A stretch of DNA of 64,000 nucleotides from contig NC_062972.1 in NCBI RefSeq assembly GCF_023078275.1, positions 11,716,191 through 11,780,190 of the forward strand, in the 5' to 3' direction. The position numbers were made by a program, and so were the translations under genes. Numbering within the stretch: position 1 is the stretch's first letter; each line of letters starts with the position of its first letter. This DNA comes from Leguminivora glycinivorella. Taxonomy: Eukaryota; Arthropoda; Insecta; Lepidoptera; Tortricidae. Shown here one piece after another: positions 1 through 12,423 of this stretch. The notes under the pieces are model-generated. The model was given only the letters and a program-made list of their open reading frames with translations, made no database searches and had not been told where the DNA came from.

Positions 1-850
1 CATTCATCATAAATACGTTTTATACTAATGTTTATGTTTATATACTTATTGATCATAACGATTGCGAGTAATATAATTTATCGTTATATTATTGTTAACA
101 GAACAGACATCACATGTGACAGTCCAGTTAGGTGCGACGACGAGCGTAGCGAGGAGGAGCGTGTTAGGTTGACCGTGAGCGAACCAGAAACGAATTTTTA
201 ATGTAAATTGTATAATTATGTCACTGTAAAAGCTTAAAGCGTGATTCTATAAATGGCACAAGTTTTTCATAGAACTTCCCCAAAACTTTTTAAATAATTT
301 TATGATGAATGATTTTCTTAAACACAAAATTATGAATGTTATTAAATATTTGTATAAAATTTATGATTAAAAAATTTCGACTAAATGATTATTATGAACA
401 GTGATAGTAGTACTATTGATAATAATGAAACAAAATTATGATAAGTAAAATTATGAGAAATGATCATTCGGAGCAGAAATCGGTATAAACAATAATTTTA
501 TAACAAATAATTTTATATGACGAACATCAAGTTTTGTACTTAGAGTATATATTTATCCGTTTGGCCGTGTGTTAATTTATCGCCACTCGTTTCGAAATTC
601 CTCTTTTCCGCACTTGCATCGAAACGTACTATTATGGGAGAACAAATACATTTCCAAATCTCACTAGAATAGCGATGGCGCTAGAGTAGGTCAGTAAAAA
701 CATATCCGTTGTTGACGGAGTAAAGACGGAAATATATCAAATATTTGGGTATTGTGTCTACCTACACATATGAAGGTTTAATCAGTGAAACTTTTTTCCA
801 TAGAGTGTCCTAACTGTGTTACCCTATCCTTTATATTAATTTTAGTTAAA
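1..850. other. Non-coding AT-rich DNA with repeat scraps
   Basis: No gene is seen. 125-190 holds GACGAGCGTAGCGAGGAGGA, a widespread-looking repeat fragment. 555-640 (GTTAATTTATCGCCACTCGT, CCGCACTTGCATCGAAACGT) is a fragment of the palindromic family found at 17093-17307. Confidence 0.5.
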
Positions 851-977
851 TAGGGTAAACTCGCCTCATTCAGTGACACGCCTAATTCGGTGAAACAACC
901 AAAAATCGTCTTTCGGAAGTGCTTCAAAGCTTGTATCACCGAATTAGGCATGTCACCGAATGAGGCGAGTTTAGCCT
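851..977. mobile_element. Small palindromic MITE
   Basis: TAGGGTAAACTCGCCTCATT and AATGAGGCGAGTTTAGCCTA are inverted ends. The arms extend through GACACGCCTAATTCGGTG. Length is 127 bp, apparently with TA termini. Confidence 0.75.
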
Positions 978-1179
978 ACCGAGACAAAACTTAACCACTA
1001 CATGGCCACAAACTGGTGAAAGATCTCTTAGTTGTTCATAAACTGATATTTTTCGTTTTATCCACATGTGGTTCCTCAAAATTTGCATCAGAATACTGAA
1101 ACTACTGAGTTTATATCTTATTTTTATACCTTTAAGGGAATATTTTTTAAGAAAAAGAAATGTGTAGGTATTTTTTAAA

Positions 1180-2010
1180 ACTGCTTTTAATACTTCAATT
1201 ATTTGATGGCAACACAAATGAATATACGTATAGGTACCGTTAAGGTTTGAGGAGTTTTCTCAATAATCCCTCATGAATCCGATTATAAGAAATCGAAGCT
1301 TGACAAAATTTTACTTGAAAACTCAATATTCTTAACAAATATAACTAAATAAATGTCACTGTTCTGAACATAAATGCATGCTATTCTTATAAAAATACCA
1401 AAGTCACTATAAGTGTGCCGTTCAGATTTCAGATTTAAGGAGTTCCGATCTGATCTTCATCAGCAGTTCCACTGCACCAAATGTCACTGTTCTGAACGTA
1501 AGTGCATGCTGTTCTTATAAAAATACCAAATTCACTATAATCGTGCCGTTCAGATTTGAGGAGTTCCGATCTGATCTTCATCAGCAGTTCCACTGCGCCA
1601 AATGTCACTGTTCTGGACAAAAGTGCATGCTGTTCTTATAAAAATACCAAAGTCACTATAAGCGTGCCGTTCAGATTTGAGGAGTTCCGTTCTGACCATC
1701 ATCAGCAGTTCCACTGCACTGCACCAAATGTCACTGTTCCGTACGTAAATGCGTGCTGCAAACACAAAAATCACCATATGTGTGCCTTTCAGATTTGAGG
1801 AGTTCCCTCGATTTTCCAGGATCCCATAATCAGAACTGGGTTTTGAGAAATGGGACCAATCTGTATGCATATACATTCAAGCAAAAAAAAATTTTCAAAA
1901 TCGGTCCAGTAACGACGGAGATATCGTGGAACAAACATTAAAAAAAGAAAAAAAAACATACAGACGACTTGAAAACCACCTTCCTTGAGAGATTTGAGGC
2001 GGCAGTTAAA
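1180..2010. repeat. Element with internal 120-bp tandem units, copy 1
   Basis: Units of about 121 bp carry ATGCTGTTCTTATAAAAATA, GTGCCGTTCAGATTTGAGGA, CATCATCAGCAGTTCCACTG and AAATGTCACTGTTCTG (period seen from 1430 to 1551 to 1672). The right end reads GTAACGACGGAGATATCGTG and then TACAGACGACTTGAAAACCA. Short frames on both strands come from the repeat. Near-identical copies are at 57384-58575 and 21470-21960. Confidence 0.88.
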
Positions 2011-2729
2011 AAATACGCGTTCGACGAGCTCTTAACCTATCAAGCTACGGAATCTCTACTGATACCTCATTAAATCGTTCCATTCCTTTTTTGACAATCA
2101 TAAGCGACATTTCCTGACACACGATTAGCGGCCCGATTCGAACTTCATAATATGTCAAAAATGAGCTCTTTGTTATGGATCAGAAATGTCAATGTCAACG
2201 TCTTTGTTTGAAGAAAGGAATTAGGGCAATTAATCTTTCAACGGCACCATAGTATAAATAGCACGCTATGAATAATCAAGTATTCTTGACCTCAGTAAAA
2301 TTAAACGAGGAAGTTAGAAGCGTTACATAAGGTTACGAATACGACATTAGCACATTCTACTAATGAAGGCATTAACAATTAACGGATTTTCAGCGCCAGC
2401 ATTAACCCAGCTAGAGTCAGTCTGAGTGACGTGCTGTTCTAAAACCACGTTTTATATTCAGACAAACTCCACAAAGCGGAACTCGCGAGACAAGGCAAAC
2501 TTGTGCCAGTAATTAAGACATTTGGAACTTGAACATTCACTGGAATCCTCATGTTTCTTCCCTAATTATGACTGATGTTTTCCTATTCATTTTTGCCAGC
2601 TAATTATGATTCAACGTTTATGAGAAAGTCTTATTTACAGTTGTGAAATTATGGTAAGGTACAGCGGGTCAATTTCGCCTGGGGGACAAACGCAATTGAT
2701 CCATTTTTTTCCATGTTTTACAATGTTTG

Positions 2730-2931
2730 CATTAAACTTATATTAACCGGGATGTAGACCGTGATTACCTTTTTGATTTTTGTCGAGCTCCCGATATTTC
2801 GACGCAGTTGCATGCATTATGATCACGGAAAACCATCATTATGATGCATGCAACTGCGTCGAAATATCGGGAGCTCGACAAAAATCAAAAAGGTAATCAC
2901 GGTCTATATCCCGGTCAATATAAGTCTAATG
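2730..2931. mobile_element. Near-perfect palindromic MITE, about 200 bp
   Basis: Arms of about 95 bp (CATTAAACTTATATTAACCG, GATTACCTTTTTGATTTTTG, GAGCTCCCGATATTTCGACG) are mirrored almost exactly around a centre near 2828. A decayed fragment of the same family lies at 44145-44200 (TTGACCGAGATATAGATCGT). Confidence 0.85.
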
Positions 2932-3348
2932 AAAATAACCGTGAATCATTCAAAACTCTTAATGTTTGCATTATTAATTAGACTGTCCACTGGTTATATA
3001 TATGTGGCACGCGTGTTCAGTATGGAGCACGCGTCTTAATAGTGTAATAATAAAAAAATGACAAATAAAATCAATCACATTTTTTGTTAATGATTACGTA
3101 CTACTCGTATAATGTACATAATTAATTATTAATGTTTTGGAACAGTAATGTTCTAAGTAGTGACACAATCTACTGTTTTATTAATACCTACACGTGTCGT
3201 TTCAAAACACGTGTTTTATGGCCATGCTGACTAATAGCTTCTGATGTCCGCAGCTTTGTCTGCATGGAGTGAGAGGGATTTACAATTGACAGCTTATATA
3301 ATATATAACGAACGTAACGCAGCTATACTGACAAGAATGGCAAAGAAC

Positions 3349-3592
3349 AGGGTGCGTAGCCGAATGGCACAAACGCTCACGAAACGCTCTCGAAACGAAA
3401 CGCTAGTAGATACGGCACCTGGCCCCGTAGCCGAATGGCATTTCTACAACGCGAAACGAAAACGAAACGCTGCGAAAGGTAGTCTGGCTCTGTCGCGCCA
3501 ATACGCAAGAGCGATAGAGATAGATATCGACGAGCGTTTCGTTTCGTGAGCGTTTCGTGAACGTTTGTGCCATTCGGCTACGTACCCAGGAG
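3349..3592. mobile_element. Palindromic MITE with CGTAGCCGAATGGC ends
   Basis: GGTGCGTAGCCGAATGGCAC and the inverted GTGCCATTCGGCTACGTACC bound the element, and the GCTCACGAAACGC stretches pair. A second CCCCGTAGCCGAATGGC start at 3423 suggests a composite of two copies. The two overlapping frames here are artefacts. Relative: 11881-12034. Confidence 0.75.
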
Positions 3593-3749
3593 CGCATGAC
3601 AAAGAAATAGAAGATGTATGTCGTCACTACTTTGAAAAAATCTCGTATCTCACGCTGCTCCTCAAAGTTAAAACGCAGTAAGTCTATATCCATTCCATAC
3701 ATACTTACTACAATTTTCTTTTCATTGACAGACGAAGATACAAGTTTTT

Positions 3750-4319
3750 AGGGTTCCGTAGTCAACTAGGAACCCTTATAGTTTCGCCATGTCTGTCTGT
3801 CCGTCCGTCCGTCCGTCCGTCCGTCCGTCCGTCCGTCCGTCCGTCCGTCCGTCCGCGGATAATCTCAGTAACCGTAAGCACTACAAAGCTGAAATTTGGT
3901 ACCAATATGCATATCAATCACGCCAACAAAGTGCAAAAATAAAAAATAGAAAAAAATGTTTTATTAGGGTACCCCCCATACATGTAAAGTGGGGGCTAAT
4001 ATTTTTTTTCATTCCAACCCCAACGTGTGATATATTGTTGGATAGGTATTTAAAAATGAATGAGGGTTTACTAACATCGTTTTTTGATAATATTTTCATT
4101 TTCGGAAATAATCGCTCCTAAAGGAAAAAAAAGTGCGTCCCCCCCCCTCTAACTTTTGAACCATTTGTTTAAAAAATATGAAAAAAATCACAAAAGTAGA
4201 ACTTTATAAAGACTTTCTAGGAAAATTGTTTTGAACTTGATAGGTTTAGTAGTTTTTGAGAAAAATAAGGAAAACTACGAAACCCTACACTGAGCGTGGC
4301 CCGACACGCTCTTGGCCGG
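3750..4319 (+). mobile_element. AGGGTTCCG...CTTGGCCGG element, copy 1
   Basis: It runs from AGGGTTCCGTAGTCAACTAG to CGTGGCCCGACACGCTCTTGGCCGG, flanked by T5 or more on both sides. Inside are (CCGT)n, CTGAAATTTGGTACCAATAT and AAAGACTTTCTAGGAAAATT. The 3' end holds a hairpin (AGCGTG...CACGCT). No coding capacity; the PSVRPSVRPS frame is the microsatellite. Confidence 0.85.
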
Positions 4320-5406
4320 TTTTTTTAAAAGTAGTGACGATTGTATGAAGTAGGAAAATTATTCAATAATTATATATTTACCTCATTGAGTCCAAAAATG
4401 AATAAATAATTTTTAAGAAAAAGAAAAAATCACGTCTAATTTTTTCGCCGGACACTGTTACCTAAATAATACCCAGGTACCTAACTACGTTGGCTAGTAA
4501 CTAGAACTACATAGGGCCAAACAAATATTTATTCCAGGTAAATTATAGTAAATTCTGCAATCCTACACTAGTTCTTCGATGCCAACTTTTAAAAGCTTTT
4601 AGCGATATCTTATAATATTTGTTGCGTTAAATCGGAGTTTCCTCCGCGAGTCTTAGTGTCATAATTGCAACCATTTAAAATCGTTTTATATCGCATCAGG
4701 CTTGGTATTTCATGGCTTTCAACGCTTTTATTTTCTAGAGAACAAAGTCTCATTTTGAATATTATGAGCACGGCCATGAAATGCAAACGCAACTACAGAA
4801 AAGTTTCGGAACACGGTTATTGCATTCGCTGTATAGAAGGCTGTGCGAGATCTCAACGTGTTTACTTTTTATAAAACTTTCGAGAAGGCACTCAGTAGGT
4901 ACGTATAAAAGCTTCTACCTTGTGAATATAATAACATGCACTTGCATAATGAACTTAATTATGTATAAGTTACTCAGAGACTTTGATGTTTAAATAAGAA
5001 CATTAATATAATAGATAGATCAATAATAGTCTTACAGGCCCATAAACGAATAATATAGCATAAATATTCAGAAATAACTAGGAAGTGTGCACTACACAGA
5101 TAAGTTACTAAATTTAGTGTCCTATGCACTACATAAAAAATAAGGGCCATTTTTGCATACATTTCTACATAATATTCCTTTCATGATAATCTTTACAAAT
5201 AATAATCTAAAAGACTTATCAAGTAACAATGAACAACAACGCAAAGCATCTTATCCCATACATATTCATCAAGCGGCGCATTTAAAATTATCGGAGAAAG
5301 CCCTACGTCAACACACACAGCAAACTTTTTAAATACGAGTACAAGGAACATTATGCCGTGGCTACACTAATTTGCATTCCTGATAGGTGTACTTGCTAAG
5401 AAAAAA
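4320..5406. other. Non-coding AT-rich DNA between two inverted AGGGTTCCG copies
   Basis: No repeat ends or coding signal recognised. Frames of 60-70 codons show no family motif. Confidence 0.4.
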
Positions 5407-5979
5407 CCGGCCAAGAGCGTGTCGGGCCACGCTCAGTGTAGGGTTCCGTAGTTTTCCGTATTTTTCTCAAAAACTACTGAACCTATCAAGTTCAAAACAA
5501 TTTTCCTAGAAAGTCTTTATAAAGTTCTACTTTTGTGATTTTTTTCATATTTTTTAAACATGTGGTTCAAAAGTTAGAGGGGGGGGACGCACTTTTTTTT
5601 CCTTTAGGAGCGATTATTTCCGAATATATTAATATTATCAAAAAACAATCTTAGTAAATCCTTATTCATTTTTAAATACCTATCCAACAATATATCACAC
5701 GTTGGGGTTCGAATAAAAAAAAATATCAGTCCCCACTTTACATGTATGGGGGGTTCCCTAATAAAACATTTTTTTCCATTTTTTATTTTTGCACTTTGTC
5801 AGCGTAATTGATATACATATTGGTACCAAATTTCAGCTTTCTAGTGCTAACGGTTGCTGAGATTATCCGCGGACGGACGGACGGACGGACGGACGGACGG
5901 ACGGACGGACGGACGGACGGACGGACGGACAGACAGACATGGCGAAACTATAAGGGTTCCTAGTTGACTACGGAACCCT
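5407..5979 (-). mobile_element. AGGGTTCCG element, copy 2 (inverted)
   Basis: It reads from CCGGCCAAGAGCGTGTCGGG to CTACGGAACCCT, flanked by A-runs. It includes a (GGAC)n array of about 60 bp. With copy 1 it makes an inverted repeat with 570-bp arms 1.1 kb apart. Confidence 0.85.
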
Positions 5980-6604
5980 AAAAACGATGAAAACACAAGA
6001 ACCGACGGATATTATAAAGGCACGTTGATATTTTTTCCGCGGATTCATTGTGAACTTTCAACAAGGTAATTTCCCTTTAAATATTTATGTAAAACATTGA
6101 TTTACAGCGTTATGGTTCAGCGGCGCCGACCCCTGTCATTACACCGCGGCCTTCTTAAAGTTCAACAATTGACATTTGCTACGACACCATTACATTAGCG
6201 TTTCTGAGCTCTATCATTTTAACGATCGCGATTGAACAAACTACTACGGGCCTGATTCGAACTTTTATGAACATTAAAAATTAACTCAAGACACGATAAG
6301 GATGGGATATTCAAATTTTAAAAATGCTTTTGAGACTGATGCGTCTGATCCATATCGTATGTTGAGATTTTAGACGTATCTCAAAGTTCGAATCAGGCTG
6401 TAAAGGGCACTACTGTCATACCTTACTAATAAGGAAACGCGGCACTCCGATGTTGTCACCTTTGCCAGGCAAGACTAGGTAGACAAATGGTTGCACAGCG
6501 GAGATGCATAATATGAGTCTGTCATGTCTCCATTCGTAACTGTCTTTTTGCCTTAAAATACTGAAACAAGGCCACAATTTTATACGGAATCTAGTTGCAT
6601 TTTT
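5980..6604. other. Non-coding DNA
   Basis: No gene or clean repeat end. 6250-6410 contains GGCCTGATTCGAACTTTTAT and, inverted, AAAGTTCGAATCAGGCTG, which suggests an old palindromic element at about 6249-6402. Confidence 0.4.
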
Positions 6605-7163
6605 AGGGTTCCGTTGTCAACTAGGAACCCTTATAGTTTCGCCATGTCTGTCTGTCCGTCCGTCCGTCCGTCCGTCCGTCCGTCCGTCCGCGGATAATCT
6701 CAGTAACCGTAAGCACTAGAAAGCTGAAATTTGGTACCAATATGTATATCAATCAGGCCAACAAAGTGCAAAAATAAAAAATGGAAAAAAATGTTTTATT
6801 AAGGTACCCCCCCCCCCCCCTACATGTAAAGTGGGAGCTGATTTTTTTTTTCATTCCAACCCCAACGTGTGATATATTGTTGGATAGGTATTTAAAAATG
6901 AATAAGGGTTTACTAAGATCGTTTTTTGATAATATTAATATTTTCGGAAATAATCGCTCCTAAAGGAAAAAAAGTGCGTCCCCCCCGTCTAACTTTTGAA
7001 CCATAATTATGTTTAAAAAATATGAAAAAAATCACAAAAGTAGAACTTTATAAAGACTTTCTAGGAAAATTGTTTTGAACTTGATAGGTTCAGTAGTTTT
7101 TGAGAAAAATACGAAAAACTACGGAACCCTACACTGAGCGTGGCCCGACACGCTCTTGGCCGG
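6605..7163 (+). mobile_element. AGGGTTCCG element, copy 3
   Basis: Same layout as copy 1 (AGGGTTCCGTTGTCAAC to CTCTTGGCCGG, T-runs on both sides), with a shorter (CCGT)n tract and a C12 run near 6808. Confidence 0.85.
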
Positions 7164-8270
7164 TTTTTACACATCCATTTTTTCCAATACGATGTATCTG
7201 GTTACATACTGGCATGATTTTCGTAGGCTGAATACGAGTACAACGGCGGGCCGCGGCCGGCGGCGGAAAGGGTAGCGGGCGCGAAGGCGGCGTTCGTGAT
7301 TGCTGACATTTATCTTGTGGCTGGCTAATTAGCCAGCGTACGGCACTGACTGCGGACGCACGGAGGGCTCAGTGAGCTCATTGGGTGGGCAAAACACAGG
7401 TTTAATCATATATGTAACTAAACATGGAGTGCGTCAGGTTGAAAGTACTGAAATAATGCAACAATTTGTATAGAAAATATTAAGTTCCATTTTTTCACAA
7501 AATATCCAATCATGGACAGTTTAAAATAAAATTTGGCCTATTTTTCATATTTCACTGATACATGTAAAAATTCTTCTTTTACATTTCAAGCGTATTGCAG
7601 AACTTACTGCTATTGGTTTCCTCATAGTTAACAAATTAAGAGGTTTTTTTTTTGGAGTGATGGATCCCCCATTATGGACAGTGAAATAAGTTTAATAAAA
7701 TTAATTTGCGTTATTTTAACATAGGATTGTTTCTTGTGAATTTTGGTTTCGTAAATTGTTCTTTGTCTATCACAGGAGATATGCAGTTTTCCGGTTCCAG
7801 TTATGGACACATGCAAAATAACACTATTTCTTTATATCTTTGTAGTAACAGAACTAGTATGTTTTATACCTTATCTCATGGTTAATGCAGTAAGTAAAAC
7901 TCATTCAAGTTTACATCGAGTATTATTTATTTATTATTTTATACATAAACTCAACTCTCTTAGCAACATTACTAAGAATTCGTCTTGATATTTTTTCAGT
8001 AAACTAGTTCAAAAATTACAGAATTAAATGAAACTTCAAAATTAAGCTGCTCTATGACTTTTGTTTATGGTAGGTACAATGCCGTCAGTTTTTAGAAACT
8101 CATTTTTGGATACTTATTTTTAAGGATTTGTGTTTTTTTATCCATAATCGTATCATCGTCCATTATAAGGTATTTTACATTATTTTCCAACGTACTTTAT
8201 CTGGTTACATACTTTGATACGGGCATGATTTTTGTAGACTGAACACAATGACCTGAAAATAATTGAACAT
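7164..8270. other. Non-coding stretch with a GC-rich patch and flanking direct repeats
   Basis: 7238-7330 is markedly GC-rich (CGGCGGGCCGCGGCCGGCGG). Sequences before it (CTGGTTACATACT, GCATGATTTTCGTAGGCTGA; 7175-7230) recur at 8200-8245, so about 1 kb lies between direct repeats. No coding sequence is recognised. Confidence 0.45.
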
Positions 8271-8463
8271 GAGTACAGGTCAATTCACAAGAGCTGGCAC
8301 GAATGGAACGAACGAAACTTTGATTGTGTGAGTGACACCTGTATTGGTATACAGTCGTAACTGTCAAGAGCCACCATTTTATTGGTTAATCTGTCACACA
8401 CATGCATATTTTCATTCAAACATTCGTTCCATTCGTGCCAGCTCTTGTGAATTGACCTGTATA
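8271..8463. mobile_element. Palindromic MITE GTACAGGTCAATTCACAAGAG
   Basis: The left arm GTCAATTCACAAGAGCTGGC with ACGAATGGAACGAAC is mirrored at the right (GTTCCATTCGTGCCAGCTCT, TGTGAATTGACCTGTATAC). Length about 190 bp. Confidence 0.8.
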
Positions 8464-9950
8464 CAGGAATCACTGATGTGTTCGTAATTGATTTTTACGT
8501 TTTACCCAACTATTAAAGATGAATTTAAAATACTTAACACTAAGCAAAATTTGTTATTATATTTTACTTATCATTAACAGCTTATTAGGTACCTTTTTTT
8601 CCTGATATTATCAATTATTTATACAGACAGGCAATACAAACAGAGAGAAAAATTCACGCCTAGATATTACAGTAATTCTACATTTATTATTGTAATTTTT
8701 TATTCATACATTTTTAATAAATGGCGCACGGTAATTACGTTCAATTACTTCCATGACATAATTTAAGAGGTTTTAAAAGTTACATTATATAATTAAGTTC
8801 CTGTGTTTTTCTCATAGTATAGGATACAGTTTAAATTAGTTCACAGAAGGCATAATATAAATAATTCTATAATAAGATAACTATAATAATATTTGTTGAA
8901 AACGTGCAAATTATGAAAGATTGGATTAGCTTATGCCCAGTACAAGGCTAGAAGCTCCCAGTGGGCGGATGTACTGCTCGTAAATACTAGTCCGTTTCGT
9001 TTTTCCGCTTCCGCTCCAGTGTTGCCATTATTCTACACTACATGTCTTACTTAAACTGTATAAGTATTCACTTAATTTGAAGTCGGTAAGGTGTTTAAAT
9101 CACTGTTTGGACTAATCATGGACACAAATGGTAGCACACGTCGCTATCGGTTGAGTTATCTATTTTATTACCTCCTACGGCTTATAACTTAACAGAGCCT
9201 TGTTGCCAATGTTTTTATAAAATAGTATTTAGCTACATATAGGCAGTCGACGATTAAGTGTGTAGTACTGATAAGTATTTATTTTTCACCACACCAACTG
9301 GTAAAAGCTTACTTTGCTATTCGAAAACAGATAGCAAAATTGCATTTTATCCACAAGAGTGCAAAGTAATTTCATACAAATTTTAACTTGATGTCTTAAG
9401 CTGGCTGGTAGAATTTACCTAATAAATGATGATTTTGAATCATAAATATTCAATATATTGATGGATTTGATTTAATTTGATGTTTTATAGTTAGTTGTAG
9501 TAGTTATTACCATATATGTTGTTCGTATTGGTGTGGTGAAAAATGTTGTGTTTCACTCGGTGGCAAAGTTTGTTTAACCTTCGTGCCTTGAAACCCTCGC
9601 AACGCTCAAGATTCCACTTTTTGAACCACTCGCTACGCTCGCGGTTCAATATTGGAATCTTTCGCTTGCTCGGGTATCAATATTGGCTCGTGCGGTTAAA
9701 CAACAACTTTGCCCCCTTGTAAAACAAATAACTATTATTGGTACGAGTACGAGACTTTCCATTTGGAGAATAATAGGGTGTAAATAAATACATATTATTT
9801 ATAGGACATTCTTACACGAGTCTCACGGTAAGCCTAACAAGGCTTGTGTTGTGGGTACTCAGACAACGATATATATTAATATATTCATCTAATCTTCCTA
9901 CATTCATAAATCTTTATGTAGTAAATCTCTCATCTAATAAGACATAATAT
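8464..9950. other. Non-coding AT-rich DNA; repeat fragment at 9540-9735
   Basis: 9585-9735 (GAAACCCTCGCAACGCTCAA, TTGCCCCCTTGTAAAACAAA) recurs in shortened form at 56645-56735. Elsewhere nothing is recognised. Confidence 0.45.
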
Positions 9951-9952
9951 AA

Positions 9953-10218
9953 CGACCGGTCTGGCTCATTCGGTAGTGACCCTGCCTGCTAAGCCGCGGT
10001 CCTGGGTTCGAATACCGGTAAGGGCATTTATTTGTGTGATGAGCACAGATATTTGTTCCTGAATCATGGATGTTTTCTATGTATATAAGTATGTATTTAT
10101 CTATTTAAGTATGTATATCGTCGCTTAGCATCACTCATAGTACAAGCTTTGCTTAGTTTGGGCTAAGTTGATCTGTGTAAGTTGTCCCCAATATTTATTT
10201 ATTATTTATTTATTTATA
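9953..10218 (+). mobile_element. tRNA-derived SINE
   Basis: The head has Pol III A-box-like TGGCTCATTCGG and B box GGTTCGAATACC. The body contains GTGTGATGAGCACAGATATT and ATCGTCGCTTAGCATCACTC, and the tail is (ATTT)n at about 10190-10218. A truncated, inverted copy flanks the mariner in DDX18 intron 10. Confidence 0.82.
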
Positions 10219-10536
10219 ATACAATAAAATGGGATACCTATTTATTATTATATTCCTATAATATTTCATCAGCTATTGCAGTGTTCTCGTGATCTCGAGG
10301 TACATGGAGACATCATTGCGTCTCTTGCTATAGGACACTGTTCGAAATTAAACACTGTCTCTATTGGCCTTCTGCGCGACTAGACCACTAGGCGCGATAG
10401 AGACAGACATGTGTTTCGATCGCTACATAGCGACAACTTCTATCCAAAGACCTTTACAGGGGACAGCTCAATCACATTTTTTGCCATACGAAATTGAACC
10501 TTATTACTGAAACAGAAAGTCGATCGCATCAGACTA

Positions 10537-10922
10537 GCGAAAACGGTCCACATGAGAGGGCATTGTTTGGGCTGGTGTCTCTCTCGCACGTGTTGCCAGT
10601 GTTAATGAGGTTCCCATAGTAGTAGTATTTTTATCTGTATATTACCTGATTTTATAACTTCTTATATTATTTTAGTGTTATATTCAAACTAGGTTTTCAA
10701 TATATTTCAAAAAATTGGAAAACAATTATAATGTAATTATTTTGATAATGATTTGTATAATTAAAAAATACCTTCAATTGGGTATTAGTAGATTTGGTAG
10801 TAACTTTGAAAATTGACTGATATCCCCAATTTATGACAGTGATGACGTCACTGAATAATGTTGACATTGTCAGCAAGTGCGAGAGGGACACCAGCCCAAA
10901 CAATTACCTCTCATGTGGACAC
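10537..10922. mobile_element. MITE with about 55-bp inverted ends
   Basis: GTCCACATGAGAGGGCATTG with TTTGGGCTGGTGTCTCTCTC is mirrored at 10865-10921 (GCGAGAGGGACACCAGCCCA, CTCTCATGTGGAC). The AT-rich interior has no gene. Confidence 0.8.
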
Positions 10923-11036
10923 ACTTTTTGACCTAACTAAACAATCTAGTTTAATAATTCTAAATCTATGCTTCTATCACTTCGGCTAGGCCGGCAGAAG
11001 ATATTTGCTGGGAGGACGGACAAGCCCTATCCTGAC

Positions 11037-12214
11037 CAGGGATGTAACGGATGTGTTTTTAACGGAACCGGAAGCGGAAGCAGAAGTTTTGAATTTAGTT
11101 TAACGGAAGCAGAAGCGGAACCGGAACCAGAAGCGGAAGTTATAGATGTTAAAAACGAAATGAAAAAATACCACATATTAGGTATAACATAAATCAAAAT
11201 TAATTAAATTACCCAGAACTTTTAGATGTTTACTGTTCAGCCTGTAAACAGCAGTTTGTAATTAGCCTTTAGGCCCACTTAGGTTTTAAAAACGAAAAGA
11301 AAAGGTACCTGATATTCTATCTTAAGTATATCGTTACAATTCAAAAATTTAAATCACCTTGAACTTTAAGATGTTTAGTTGTTTACTCACTAAAAATCAT
11401 ATAAGAATCCTTTTAAACCTTTATTATGCCGTAAAAGGTTTAAGAAACGAAACGAAAACTTACTTATAATTATTTTTAAAATCGGGACTTAACCGCGTAT
11501 AACTACATATTAAACTGACCTCCAACGTTTCAAGGACAGCGTTGACCCCGTGGCGATCAAGCCCCGATTTAAAAAAAATATGTGTAATAATCGTGAAAGT
11601 TTAAATCAGTGAAAACTTACTCGTTAGGTAGTATAATACAATCCAACATTAAATGGAGTGATTCTAAAAGAAGTAAACTGTATTTAATAAACAAAAGCTT
11701 AGCAGCTTTATCTCCCGGCAGTTTGCTTCTAAGGGGATTTTAGATAAGCCCTACACCACTGAATAGTTGTTCACTCGCTACAGAACTAGGTGGACAGGAC
11801 AAATATTGGCGCGCAATGGAATGAAGCGATTGATGTTTAGTATCGTAGCACGTGGCAAGCGGAGAGATGAGTGAATGACAGGCCCCGTAGCCGAATGGCA
11901 TTTCTCCGACGCCAAACGATAGCGATACGCCGCTGGCTCTGTCGCGCCAATACGCAAGCGCGATAGAGATAGATATCTACTAGCGCTTCGTTTCGTGAGC
12001 GTTTCGTGAGCGATTGTGCCATTCGGCTAGCCACCCAGGTATAGACCTGTTGGTCTTTGATGTACGCCGCTCATGTCCCACCGTCGCGCTAGGTTCCGAC
12101 ATCCGCTATAACTTCCGTTTGAAAAATAACAGAACCGGAACAGAAGCGGATGTGTAAAACGAAACGGAAGTTCTGCAGAAACGGAAGCAGAAGCAGAGCT
12201 CTGTTACATCCCTG
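11037..12214. mobile_element. Non-autonomous hAT-like element with 8-bp target duplication
   Basis: ATCCTGAC at 11029-11036 and 12215-12222 flanks ends CAGGGATGTAAC and GTTACATCCCTG. Eight-base duplications and CAGGG ends fit hAT. Both subterminal regions are rich in GGAAGC/GGAAGCAGAAGC hexamers. No transposase frame is present. A MITE of the CGTAGCCGAATGGC family is nested at 11881-12034. Confidence 0.88.
11881..12034. mobile_element. CGTAGCCGAATGGC MITE nested in the hAT-like element
   Basis: GGCCCCGTAGCCGAATGGCA at the left and TGTGCCATTCGGCTAGCCAC at the right. The core has GTCGCGCCAATACGCAAG, shared with 3493-3512. Confidence 0.7.
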
Positions 12215-12337
12215 ATCCTGACTCACTGGATGTCTCGCTCCTAAAATATGCCTACTTAGTGTAGGGTCTTTTATTATATGGATGCATTCGAATTATTTAT
12301 AATATTCCGCGAAATAAATGCATTTATGTCATTTTTA

Positions 12338-12391
12338 ACCCCCGACGACTAAACGACGCTAAAACGACGGGGTGTTATAAGTTTGATGTGA

Positions 12392-12423
<32 letters not shown>

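Noticed and set aside
1435..1941. Overlapping 60-110 codon frames on both strands (also at 21.5 and 58.1 kb)
   Set aside because: They read through the 121-bp tandem units, and the 'proteins' repeat with the DNA period in several frames.
3789..4121. 110-codon frame starting MSVCPSVRPSVRPS
   Set aside because: It is the (CCGT)n microsatellite plus body of the AGGGTTCCG element; the same happens at 63337-63612.
9953..10030. Functional tRNA gene
   Set aside because: The tRNA-like head has box A/B but no good acceptor stem and continues into a SINE body and (ATTT)n tail.
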